From Acidobacteriaceae bacterium (GTDB taxonomy: Bacteria > Acidobacteriota > Terriglobia > Terriglobales > Acidobacteriaceae), in assembly GCA_027449545.1 (NCBI GenBank), contig DAIDLI010000177.1, positions 1 through 56,604 on the forward strand: DNA of 56,604 nt. The letters run 5' to 3'. The translations under genes and the position numbers were made by a program. Numbering within the stretch: position 1 is the first letter of the stretch; each line of letters opens with the position of its first letter. Below are positions 44,201-51,477 of this stretch, one piece after another. The notes beneath the pieces were generated by a model, which saw nothing but the letters and a program-made list of their open reading frames with translations, was not told the DNA's origin and searched no databases.

Positions 44201-44986
44201 TCCGGACTTGATGACGGCATTGATCACGCCGCCGGTAGAGTGTCCGAAGGCGGCATCGAAGTAGCCGGTTTGAACCTTGAATTCCTGAACTGCGTCAGGC
44301 GGGGGGACGATCGCCGCATTGGTTCCGGTGTAGTTTCCGCCGTAGATTTCAATGTTGTCGTTGATGCCGTCAAGCCGGAAGTCATTTTGCCAGACGTTGA
44401 CGCCATTGACGGAAAAGTATGCGCTTTCGGTGCTGCCCGAGTCGGGGGTCGGCTGGCCTGGGGGAGCTGTGTTGACTCCGGCTGAGAGTTGCGCCAGCGA
44501 GCCCCAGTCGCGGGTGACCAGGGGAAGATCTTCCACCGCCTGGTTATTGACCGTCTGTCCGATCTGGCCGCTTTCGGTCTGGAGCAGTGGTGGAGCGGCT
44601 GTCACAGTTACGCTCTCCTGCACATTGCCGGTTTTCAGGCGTACGTTGACCGCCGAAGTCTGCTGCAGGTGCACCACGACCCCATGCACCACATATTTTT
44701 GGAAACCGGCTGCCGACGCTTCAACGGTGTATGTACCCGGAAGAAGCGCGCTGAAGGAGTATTTTCCTGTCGCCGTCGACACGGTCGTCGTATGCACGTT
44801 CGTGGCGACGTTGGTGAGGACGACTTTGGCGCCGGGCACAGCCGCGCCGCTCGGGTCGAGAACCGTTCCTGTAATCCCGCCGGTGTCGATTTGCGCAGCT
44901 AATTGCGCGGGCAGGAAGAACAGAAATAACAGGCATGCCATTGCAGCGAGACTCATCGCCGCAGTGGCCCGTTGTTGCACTTTCAT
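41282..44986 (-). CDS. Oar-like TonB-dependent outer membrane receptor
   Basis: 1234 residues from the ATG at 44986, with GGAGGTGA directly upstream. Signal peptide at 1-31. A carboxypeptidase-regulatory domain (about 32-115, GGITGTVLDPSGAAVPGAKV) precedes a TonB plug-like domain (about 120-250) and a large beta-barrel. The C-terminus ends LKLFY, an outer-membrane targeting aromatic. In Acidobacteriota these receptors import oligosaccharides or large molecules. It has no SusD partner here. Adjacent GH92, DUF6259 and GH38-like genes suggest a glycan ligand. Confidence 0.9.
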   Translation of the reverse strand: MKVQQRATAAMSLAAMACLLFLFFLPAQLAAQIDTGGITGTVLDPSGAAVPGAKVVLTNVATNVHTTTVSTATGKYSFSALLPGTYTVEASAAGFQKYVVHGVVVHLQQTSAVNVRLKTGNVQESVTVTAAPPLLQTESGQIGQTVNNQAVEDLPLVTRDWGSLAQLSAGVNTAPPGQPTPDSGSTESAYFSVNGVNVWQNDFRLDGINDNIEIYGGNYTGTNAAIVPPPDAVQEFKVQTGYFDAAFGHSTGGVINAVIKSGSNAVHGDLWEYVRNDVLNANYFFNRSCSGGTCTSKPIPEYRQNLFGVTAGGPVVKDKLFWFFDYQGGRYVLPFPNTSTVPTTGMSGSGFTNLQDNITYNSGTATDALGRTFSHGTIFDPATTRSVAPGAVDPISGLINTSANTVYVRDPFYNCTANGCPSANYGPAGPLTGVTNFTTPAQQALLNVIPTSRLDPNAVKLLGLYPTPNGPGLVNNFLYLPKEVHNTNTYDIRIDENLNANNKLWGVYDRSLFTTNVPETLPGLAVAGNGRVDSLPAYAWAVGYTRIFSPTLTNEMTVGEVHSDKLQRSIYGNTFGIPEQFGINGVQQVANNGGLPPISIDGFRGLGVGNYTPTLQYVWSIEGDDNVTKVYRNHTFEMGIEVDDMEGNISQPPQGRGDFNFNGQYTDVPNKNSHLDGIGDLLVAPITSLVGGIDDVGGMSSFSGSNIAATDDHRWYWGVYFQDNWKATTKLTLNLGLRWDYFTPYAETRGRQANFIANGGNGNSGTYYIPNKGCQVARSTSFNTLLANSNIKLACVSGLDLGNAQATNFAPRVGFAYLLRPTLVVRGGFGITYGALGNLGYGGTLGTNYPFVYVASFPSPDSQHPLLLSNGHPATMEEAFTTVNFQDPTINSGQGLSLYGRQYNYQTPYVETQNLMVQDQFTNHDSIQVGYVGTEGRHLDNLGYANSNTELLPVGVNPQNYIPFPSFARNATYESTNATSSYRSLQLTYQHEMSAGLYLLGNYTLGKCMTDQRTQANQYGGNYRAEWLPGFGIGRDYSLCDSDATHLVHLAASYDLPFGSGRAFGAHANRAVDLLLGGWTLNGLYSFQSGQPFSVPCPTATTSDFGCFANTTGTSAYTGPHNYTQWLNAAAFAQPPSATAIGQSDYSPLGSAPMQVRGPRWNNLDSSVLKNFHVWEAMRLQFRAEVFNTTNTPPFAQPGQLNFTTAGFSNISSTKNSNGNNGARTLQLALKLFY

Positions 44987-45088
44987 GATCGTCACCTCCA
45001 AAGGTTATCGGCTACAAAGCTTCCCTGGCGTACAGCTAAGCTTGCCGCCATTTTGGGACTGCACACGTGTAAATTCATCGGGTAAAAA

Positions 45089-45117
45089 AATTCAGGCTTC
45101 GTTCGATGGCCTGTCAA
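45089..45117 (-). promoter_or_regulatory. Candidate promoter of the TonB receptor gene
   Basis: On the minus strand TTGACA (45112-45117) and TGAATT (45089-45094) with a 17-bp spacer. The -35 is perfect, the -10 weak (3/6). It would give a 5' leader of roughly 100 nt. The rest of 45001-45427 shows no gene. Confidence 0.4.
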
Positions 45118-45427
45118 GGGAACAGTTCAGGATCGAGCGAGTGTATCTTGCGTGCTCCCTGACAGCCTTCACAGTTACACCTCCTCCACGCCTGTACTTT
45201 GCTGTCTGGATCGCTGCAAATCTGGTCCATGGATGCCAGGAAAGATCCATGCCGGACGATCGTATTCCCAGCAGGTTAAAGGTGCATCAATGTTCCGAGT
45301 TCCATGCGGGGATGTCGGAAGAAAACTTAGGAAGGCTTACGCTTCTCGGTGGTTGCGTCATGCGATCTCCAGGTCCACAGGTGCCTTGAAATCCGTAGCC
45401 TCTCAAAAGACAGCGTGCAAATGAAAA

Positions 45428-45507
45428 AAGCCGCTCCCAGATGAAGTGCCGAGGAGCAGGATGGGAGCCATCCATAGCCCGGGAGCGCTTGAATCTGGGA
45501 GCGGCTT
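45428..45507 (-). terminator. Long stem-loop after glpP with internal competing arms
   Basis: The 15-bp perfect arms AAGCCGCTCCCAGAT and ATCTGGGAGCGGCTT enclose a 50-nt loop that has its own GGATGG/CCATCC hairpin. Read on the minus strand the second arm runs into TTTTTT, an intrinsic terminator for glpP. A second copy of CGCTCCC in the loop could pair with the same GGGAGCG, so two mutually exclusive folds are possible. Confidence 0.65.
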
Positions 45508-45636
45508 CTCTTATTCTCTAGCCGAGAAAAAAGCATAGGCGTCTCTGGAGTAAAGTGTCAAGGAAAAAGATTGCGCTCTATTGCAACTGGGGTTATTGAT
45601 TTGATTCTTGTTTCTGTCTCATCCCCCGGGGGGCTT

Positions 45637-46218
45637 TTATCTTATCCACATCTGCGGATCGCCAATGGAGACAGCCTCCAGCCCTTGAAGTAAGAGCGAT
45701 TCGATTTCCGTCATGGACGAGATCAGGCCTCCGCCCATCACCACGGACTCCGGTGAAATGGCGCGCGAGCGGCCGAGGACTTTGCCGGCGACAAGGGCGG
45801 GCAGCACTTCGAAGGCATCTGGGCGAATGTTCTTCAACTGCGTAGAGAATGTTTCCATGGCGGCAGAGTCGACCAAAAAAGTCCGCTGCACGGTATAGAG
45901 TCCTAGAGAGCCGGCATAACGCAGTGTCTCCGTATGTGTGGAGATGACGCCTGCGACCCCACAATTCCGAAGGTAATTCGTCGCATGCCTGTCGCGTGCA
46001 AATCCATTGAGCAGGTCAAGATTGACGAAGGGGAGTTTGCCGCAATCAAGGGTCTTGCGGAACATCCTTTCGCAGTTCTCCGGATTTCCCGTGAGGAAAA
46101 AGACGACCGAACTGCGCGCAGCCAAAGCCAGGTCGAGATGCTCAGGGTTGCGGACCGCTGGAACAATTGGCGCGTCATGGAAGAATCCCCGCAGCGGAAG
46201 CTTGCCTTCAACACTCAT
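45637..46218 (-). CDS. glpP: Glycerol-3-phosphate-responsive antiterminator
   Basis: 193 residues; ATG at 46218 with GGAG upstream. RNA-binding regulator of the GlpP family (TIM-barrel-like): FLTGNPENCERMF, FVNLDLLNGF, GVAGVISTHTE, VDSAAMETF and VLPALVAGKVLGR, then VMGGGLISSMTE. It binds the glp leader RNA when glycerol-3-phosphate is high and prevents termination. It lies 6 kb from glpD/glpF with the TonB and CehA genes between. The start codon is well supported; the ORF ends before the hairpin at 45428-45507. Confidence 0.9.
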   Translation of the reverse strand: MSVEGKLPLRGFFHDAPIVPAVRNPEHLDLALAARSSVVFFLTGNPENCERMFRKTLDCGKLPFVNLDLLNGFARDRHATNYLRNCGVAGVISTHTETLRYAGSLGLYTVQRTFLVDSAAMETFSTQLKNIRPDAFEVLPALVAGKVLGRSRAISPESVVMGGGLISSMTEIESLLLQGLEAVSIGDPQMWIR

Positions 46219-46424
46219 TGTGAACTCCAGTTCGGCACGCGTTCAGGCGGGCAAGGGAATCGGCTCAGGCTACTGAGGAGCGCTCGGCAGGCCGTTTTCT
46301 GCCTGACCTCATCGGGTGAGGCCGGCGACATGGGCGCTGATCGTCGGATCCACTGCCGCCACCGAATACCATATCAGAACACCATCCAGCGGCAGGGCAT
46401 GCCATGCACCGCGTGTGGCAATCG

Positions 46425-46465
46425 CGCCGAGCGCCGTCCTGATTCAGCAGAATCGGCGCTCGGCG
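46425..46465. promoter_or_regulatory. Strong hairpin between GH92 gene and glpP
   Basis: CGCCGAGCGCCG (46425-46436) is the reverse complement of CGGCGCTCGGCG (46454-46465), with an inner GATTC/GAATC pair. It lies 14 bp past the GH92 stop on the minus strand. Without a T-run it may be a Rho-linked terminator, an mRNA stability element or a leader element of glpP. The 46219-46478 gap shows nothing else. Confidence 0.45.
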
Positions 46466-46478
46466 GTGCCGATTCTGA

Positions 46479-48776
46479 TCACGGCCTTTCATCGCTCAAT
46501 GACGGCGGCGCGTCGGCTGGGGCGGAGCCCCAGGCCTTGGTTGGTGTTCCGCTCTCAACAAAGCTTAGCCTCCCTCCACTCGCGATCGAGCGGAACGAAA
46601 TCCAATTTTGATCATGCACCTTGCCGTTGAGCCGCACACTCTGGATGTACGGCTGGTCTTGGGCAGCGCCCTGTACCTCGATCGTGAAAGTTCCACCCGT
46701 GTAGGGCTTGTGAAGATGAATGACGACCTTGGGAAAGACCGGGCCCACGAGTTCGTAAGCCAGGCTGGACGGGTCCACACTATAGATCCCCATCATGCTC
46801 AGGACCGCCCAGGAGGACATCGCGCCACAGTCATCATTGCCAGGGAGGCCGTCGGGCGCAGTGGTGTAGTTCTCATCCAGAACCCGGCGCACCACGCGTT
46901 GCGACTCCCAGGGCATGCCGGAAAAATTGAACTCAAAGGGAGCTTCGAGATCGGATTCGTTGTAGGGGTTGTAGTATTGGGCGTACCAGGCAGGTGTCGG
47001 GTAATCGAAGAATTGCGCAAGGCGCTGGTTGAAGAGATCGCGCCCCATGGCCTTGATCACCCAAGCCAGATCCGCAGGTTCCAGCCACTGGTAATGCCAT
47101 CCTGTTCCTTCGACAAACCCGTGGTACTGCTGCATGGGATCGAAATCCGGCACCCACTTTCCGTTGGAGTACCGCGGGCGGAAGTAGCGATCACTGGGAT
47201 CGAAGAGATTGCGGTAATAGAGCGCCCGGGCATAGAGCATCCTGGCGTCAGCGCTTTTGCCGAGACTGACCGCAAGCCTGTAGAGCGACGCATACGCGAT
47301 GGCGTCCTCCTGTAGCTGGGAAACCGATCCGTAACGGACTTTGTCGTCGGGCGCGTAATGGAGTTGGTTGATCCACTCGATGCCAGCTTCACCTTGGTAA
47401 GGCTTGCCGGGCGGCGGTGCCTGGGTGGCATCCGCCAGCATGCCCTTCCAGGCTGCCTTCATGTCGAAGTCATGCAGTCCATCCAGCCATGCCGTGGCAA
47501 GAGCAACGCTCAGCGGACTTCCGGCCATTACATTTGTGTAGTGGTTATTCTGGGGCCAGCGTCCAATCCACCCGCCCTGCTGGTACATGAGGACGATGGA
47601 TTGCGCCATATCTTGCATCCGCTTCGGCGCGATCATCGCCAATAAGGGAAGTTCGCTGCGATAGATATCCCATCCGGAATAGTTGTCGTAAACCGGATGG
47701 CCTGGAACGATGTGGTGAACCTCTCCGTCGAAGCCCAGATAGCGTCCATCGGCGTCGTTGAAGATGCTGGGCATGAGCAGGCTGTGATACAGCGCCGTAT
47801 AGAACTCTGTCCGCCGTGCAGCGCTGCCGCCTGAAACGTCAATCACGCTCAGCGCTTTCCTCCAATCTGCGCGTGCTTCATCGCGGATCTGCGAGAAACT
47901 CTTCCCGGCCGCCTCGGCTCTCAGATTGTTGTCAGCGCCTTCGGCATCGATATATGAGATCGCGATCTTGGCAGTGACGGTCTGCGACTGCGTCTGGGGC
48001 GCCCATGTGGCATATGCGCCCGTCCACCCATCATGCGTGGACTGCTCTGCCGAGCGGCTGCCGGCGGTAATGTTTCCCGGACCTCCGTACCTGGTTCCAC
48101 TCCATGTGCCAAACGAGGAAAACGGACGATCGAATGTAATTGCAAAATAAACCCTGTAGGTTTGTTGCTTTCTACAGAAGACGTGGTCCTCCACGAACCC
48201 CTCGATCTGGCGGTCGCCGATGATCCGGACAGAAGCGGCAGCAGTTTCATCCAAGGTGTGACTGATGGGCAGCAGAAAGTTGGCAGCCTTGCCAGCCGGA
48301 AATGTGAATCTTGCAACACCGGTATGCTCCGTGGCGCTCAGCTCAGCCCGAATGTCCCACTGCAGCAAACGCACCCGATAATATCCAGGTGCGGCAGCCT
48401 CGCCCTTGTGCACATAAGGAGATTGGATGTCGTCGATTTGCGTCTGCACCGGGCCGGTGGTCGCGGTGAAGAAGACATCGCCTTCATTCGCGCAGCCTAC
48501 ACCGCTCATGTGCGTCATGCTGAAGCCCTGGATGCCGGGGTCGCCAAAGTGATAGCCAAAGCCATGGCTTTCTGTATCCGGGCTGAGCTGAACCATTCCA
48601 AAGGGCAAGGATGCACCAGGAAAGAGATTGCCGGGCCCTCCTGGCCCTCTGCCCGTGCCAATGAACGGATTCACGTCCCCCGTCACGTCCTCTGTCGCCG
48701 ATTGCTGCGCCGCGATCGAGCACGTCGTCAGGACCAGAACCCCTGCCAGAGCAGCAAGCCGTCTGAGCATTTGCAT
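46479..48776 (-). CDS. GH92 exo-alpha-mannosidase, exported
   Basis: 765 residues with a signal peptide (1-22). Family 92 glycoside hydrolases cleave alpha-1,2-, 1,3- or 1,4-linked mannose, depending on calcium. Hallmarks: NPFIGTGRGPGGPGNLFPGA, FGMVQLSPDT, FSMTHMSGVGC, YDNYSGWDIYRS, EGTGWHYQW and the base-supplying GNDDCGAMSSW. The N-terminal beta-sandwich and C-terminal (alpha/alpha)6 barrel are both complete. The lipobox-like LTTC at the signal end leaves open whether it is a lipoprotein. Probably co-transcribed with the DUF6259-like gene. Confidence 0.93.
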   Translation of the reverse strand: MQMLRRLAALAGVLVLTTCSIAAQQSATEDVTGDVNPFIGTGRGPGGPGNLFPGASLPFGMVQLSPDTESHGFGYHFGDPGIQGFSMTHMSGVGCANEGDVFFTATTGPVQTQIDDIQSPYVHKGEAAAPGYYRVRLLQWDIRAELSATEHTGVARFTFPAGKAANFLLPISHTLDETAAASVRIIGDRQIEGFVEDHVFCRKQQTYRVYFAITFDRPFSSFGTWSGTRYGGPGNITAGSRSAEQSTHDGWTGAYATWAPQTQSQTVTAKIAISYIDAEGADNNLRAEAAGKSFSQIRDEARADWRKALSVIDVSGGSAARRTEFYTALYHSLLMPSIFNDADGRYLGFDGEVHHIVPGHPVYDNYSGWDIYRSELPLLAMIAPKRMQDMAQSIVLMYQQGGWIGRWPQNNHYTNVMAGSPLSVALATAWLDGLHDFDMKAAWKGMLADATQAPPPGKPYQGEAGIEWINQLHYAPDDKVRYGSVSQLQEDAIAYASLYRLAVSLGKSADARMLYARALYYRNLFDPSDRYFRPRYSNGKWVPDFDPMQQYHGFVEGTGWHYQWLEPADLAWVIKAMGRDLFNQRLAQFFDYPTPAWYAQYYNPYNESDLEAPFEFNFSGMPWESQRVVRRVLDENYTTAPDGLPGNDDCGAMSSWAVLSMMGIYSVDPSSLAYELVGPVFPKVVIHLHKPYTGGTFTIEVQGAAQDQPYIQSVRLNGKVHDQNWISFRSIASGGRLSFVESGTPTKAWGSAPADAPPSLSDERP

Positions 48777-48930
48777 AAACTCGACTCCTTGTTACGGAAT
48801 GTGGATCCATTGAGATACAAGCCACGCATTGAGTGCAGAACGAGATTGCGCGTCTGCGCCCGGGCCAGAGTTCCTGCTCCGGCAGGCGCCGGGACGATCT
48901 TTCCTCTCGAGCGCACCATCGTAGATCGTC

Positions 48931-51108
48931 CTAAAGCTCCATCAGCACAGCGGCGGAGCGAGCCGGCAGATCGATAACGCCGGAACTCGGCACACGGTCA
49001 GGACGTTCCGGGGAGACGACGGCCAGCTTTCCTGGATGGGGCAGATGGACGGTAGCGTGTACGGATCGACGAGAGTTGTTCACGACCACAACCGCACGTT
49101 TACCCGAGGCTGTGACAAACACCGAGTGGCGCGTCGTACCGTCCGAGCTGACCGTTGCGCCGAGGGTATCGCGGAATTCCGCATCCCACAGGTACTCCTT
49201 GTATCGAGTGCGCAACGCATCGATTTTGCGGCCGTAGGCCAACGTCAGCGGGAAGTTACTCAGCTTGCCTTTGAAGTTGTATGGTTCGTAGCTGATGATG
49301 TACCGGTTTAACAGAATCAGGTTGAGCATTTCGCGATCATCGAAGCCGGTCACGGCCACCATTAGGGGCGCGTGAGGATCAATATAGCGGCTGACAGGAC
49401 GCGAGCTTTCACTGATGCGGAAATAGGAAACCGGATAATACTGCATCAGCCAATCCTGGGGACCTTCGCCAGCAAACACGAACTCGGGACTCTCCGCATC
49501 GGCGGCGGCGCGCAGGAGCGCGGCCACGGGCATGTCTCCGTTGTAGATGTACCCCGGTGGCGCGTAGCCGTGAGTCGAGCTGAAGGAGTATTCCACCGGC
49601 CCGTGATGGCAGACCTCGTCGTACAACCATCCGGCAGAGCCGAGCGCCAGAATCTTCTTGAATTGGGCCACAGCAATCTGCTGGTAGGCGGGACAGAGGA
49701 AGTCCATCACCTCTCGGCGATGATTATTGATTCCGGCGAGCTGGGTCGGAGTGACGTAGCTATAGCCATTTTGCTGATAAGGAATCCCGTAGGGATCTGT
49801 GCACGCGTATCGATGCAGCTCGGTCCTGAACCACTCCGTGGTCATATCCGCCCAGTTGAGCTTGCCGAACAGGATCATCCTCACGCCTTTGCTTTGGGCG
49901 TAGGCGATCGCGTCATGCAGTTCCTGCCAGGTGCCCAGGCCAGGGTCGGTCTCCTGAGCGGGATCGTTCCCGTCCTGGCCGCCCTTGTTCCATCCCACGA
50001 GCTGAATGGCACGGACTCCGGAAGCCGCGCACTCGTCGATGGAGTTCTTCAAGTCACGATAAGGGATGCTGTAATCCTGCTCGGGCGAGTTCTCCTGCAA
50101 CTGCTGCCAGGAGTGGACTTCGGTGACCCACGGCGCGACAGCCGGCTTGCGGAACCAAGAGGCGCGCCAGCGCTTGTAGACATCCAGACCGGCGTGCCAG
50201 TCTCCGCTATAGGGCTCGAAGGCGACAGGAGCCAGCTTCCTCTCCGTGCCGGAGTGCGCGAAGAGAAAATGACAGGTGCGGAATTCAAGGTGTACGGGGA
50301 TCCCAGCGATGGCATTCCGTTCAGGAACATGATTATCGACTGAGTCAAGAACGCCCGGCCGCTGCACGAACGTGAACTGCAGCAAATATGGTTGAGTCGG
50401 ATCCTCCATCGCGGTGTACAGTCCCTGCTCGGGGGCCTGCAACAGGCAAAGCAGGCTTTGCTTGGAATCGATGGTCTTCAGCGGGGAGCGAACCCCCCAG
50501 TAGCCATGCTCATTGCTGAAGGTGGGATAGATCTCATCACCGACCAGATTGCCGTACCACATATGCTCGGTAGTGAGCGTGGCTTCGCGTGAGGGCGGCT
50601 TGAGGTCGCCGAGATAGGGATAATCCACGGTCTCCACCGTCAGGGGCGAATGGTTGATCAGTTCCGACTCGAATCGAAGGTGACCCTGCTGTAGAGTGAC
50701 TGTGGCGTTGAAGGTGATGTCGAGGGTACCGCCATGCTCGCTCACCAGGTTCTTCCATTGCAGGCGTACCTCGTGCGCCGATATCTTTTTCACCGCGGCC
50801 GCACGCTGTCGCTGAGGCAAGACAAAATTATCGCGGCGATGGGGGAGCGGCACCAGAAGACGCAACGAAAGGCCCAAGTCAGGATGCTGCTGGATAGCCC
50901 AGCCCGTGGATTTGTAAACCAGGCGAGTGAGCGCGCCGGAATGACGGTCAAACGCTACGAGGAGTGCTTCGTCTTCGAGAACAACTTCGTTGCCGGCAGC
51001 GGCAGATCCGCTGAGGGAGGAACCCGTCTGCGCCAACCCGCCTGTGCCCTCCGCGAGTGCAGTAAATGTGGTCAGGCTGGCCAATTTGTTGAAGGTGCGT
51101 CGGTCCAT
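48931..51108 (-). CDS. DUF6259-type glycosidase-like protein with Tat signal
   Basis: 725 residues from the ATG at 51108 (AGGAG upstream); the longer frame back to 51222 is not supported. The N-terminus DRRTFNK matches the twin-arginine motif, so the protein is exported folded. Residues about 40-290 form a beta-sandwich (galactose-mutarotase-like); 300-680 form a TIM-barrel-like region with VRAIQLVGWNKGG, GVRMILFGKLNWADM and SAGWLYDEVCHHGP. The arrangement is that of DUF6259 proteins, which are thought to be glycosidases of the GH36-like clan; no enzyme assay supports a particular sugar. It shares an intergenic region with the GH38-like gene. Confidence 0.75.
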   Translation of the reverse strand: MDRRTFNKLASLTTFTALAEGTGGLAQTGSSLSGSAAAGNEVVLEDEALLVAFDRHSGALTRLVYKSTGWAIQQHPDLGLSLRLLVPLPHRRDNFVLPQRQRAAAVKKISAHEVRLQWKNLVSEHGGTLDITFNATVTLQQGHLRFESELINHSPLTVETVDYPYLGDLKPPSREATLTTEHMWYGNLVGDEIYPTFSNEHGYWGVRSPLKTIDSKQSLLCLLQAPEQGLYTAMEDPTQPYLLQFTFVQRPGVLDSVDNHVPERNAIAGIPVHLEFRTCHFLFAHSGTERKLAPVAFEPYSGDWHAGLDVYKRWRASWFRKPAVAPWVTEVHSWQQLQENSPEQDYSIPYRDLKNSIDECAASGVRAIQLVGWNKGGQDGNDPAQETDPGLGTWQELHDAIAYAQSKGVRMILFGKLNWADMTTEWFRTELHRYACTDPYGIPYQQNGYSYVTPTQLAGINNHRREVMDFLCPAYQQIAVAQFKKILALGSAGWLYDEVCHHGPVEYSFSSTHGYAPPGYIYNGDMPVAALLRAAADAESPEFVFAGEGPQDWLMQYYPVSYFRISESSRPVSRYIDPHAPLMVAVTGFDDREMLNLILLNRYIISYEPYNFKGKLSNFPLTLAYGRKIDALRTRYKEYLWDAEFRDTLGATVSSDGTTRHSVFVTASGKRAVVVVNNSRRSVHATVHLPHPGKLAVVSPERPDRVPSSGVIDLPARSAAVLMEL

Positions 51109-51287
51109 CGTAATCCACTCCTGGAGGCGGTATGCATCGGTCCCGGAGCGTTGGATGGCCCGGCTCTGACGCGCAGCTGAATTCGGTTCATGTACTGCGA
51201 ATCTCAACGCGGATGGTTCCACGCCGGTTGGAGCATGGTTCCCGTAGCGTTGAGCGCGGCGAGGAATCGGCGGCAGGTCAAGGGCTG

Positions 51288-51317
51288 AATATAGGCGGCC
51301 CGGAATAGCGGTGTCAA
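51288..51317 (-). promoter_or_regulatory. Promoter of the DUF6259/GH92 unit
   Basis: On the minus strand the -35 TTGACA (51312-51317) is perfect and the -10 TATATT (51288-51293) matches 5 of 6, with an 18-bp spacer. The leader to the start codon at 51108 is about 170 nt. The gap 51109-51477 otherwise holds the plus-strand promoter and no gene. Confidence 0.65.
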
Positions 51318-51431
51318 GAGAGCGGTCCCTAGCGGGGAGCCCCCACCGCTGTTGCCCGAATCGGCAGCGAATGGTGTAGGCTTAGGGCGAGAACATGCAT
51401 GTGGGGCGCGCCTCGATGTCCGGCAGCCTTC

Positions 51432-51459
51432 TTGACTCCCATCGGATGACCGGTATCTT
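51432..51459 (+). promoter_or_regulatory. Promoter of the GH38-like gene
   Basis: TTGACT (51432-51437), 16-bp spacer, TATCTT (51454-51459). It leaves a short leader of about 12 nt before the AAGGA ribosome-binding site and the ATG at 51478. Confidence 0.6.
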
Positions 51460-51477
51460 ACAAGGACCGAAAGATAG

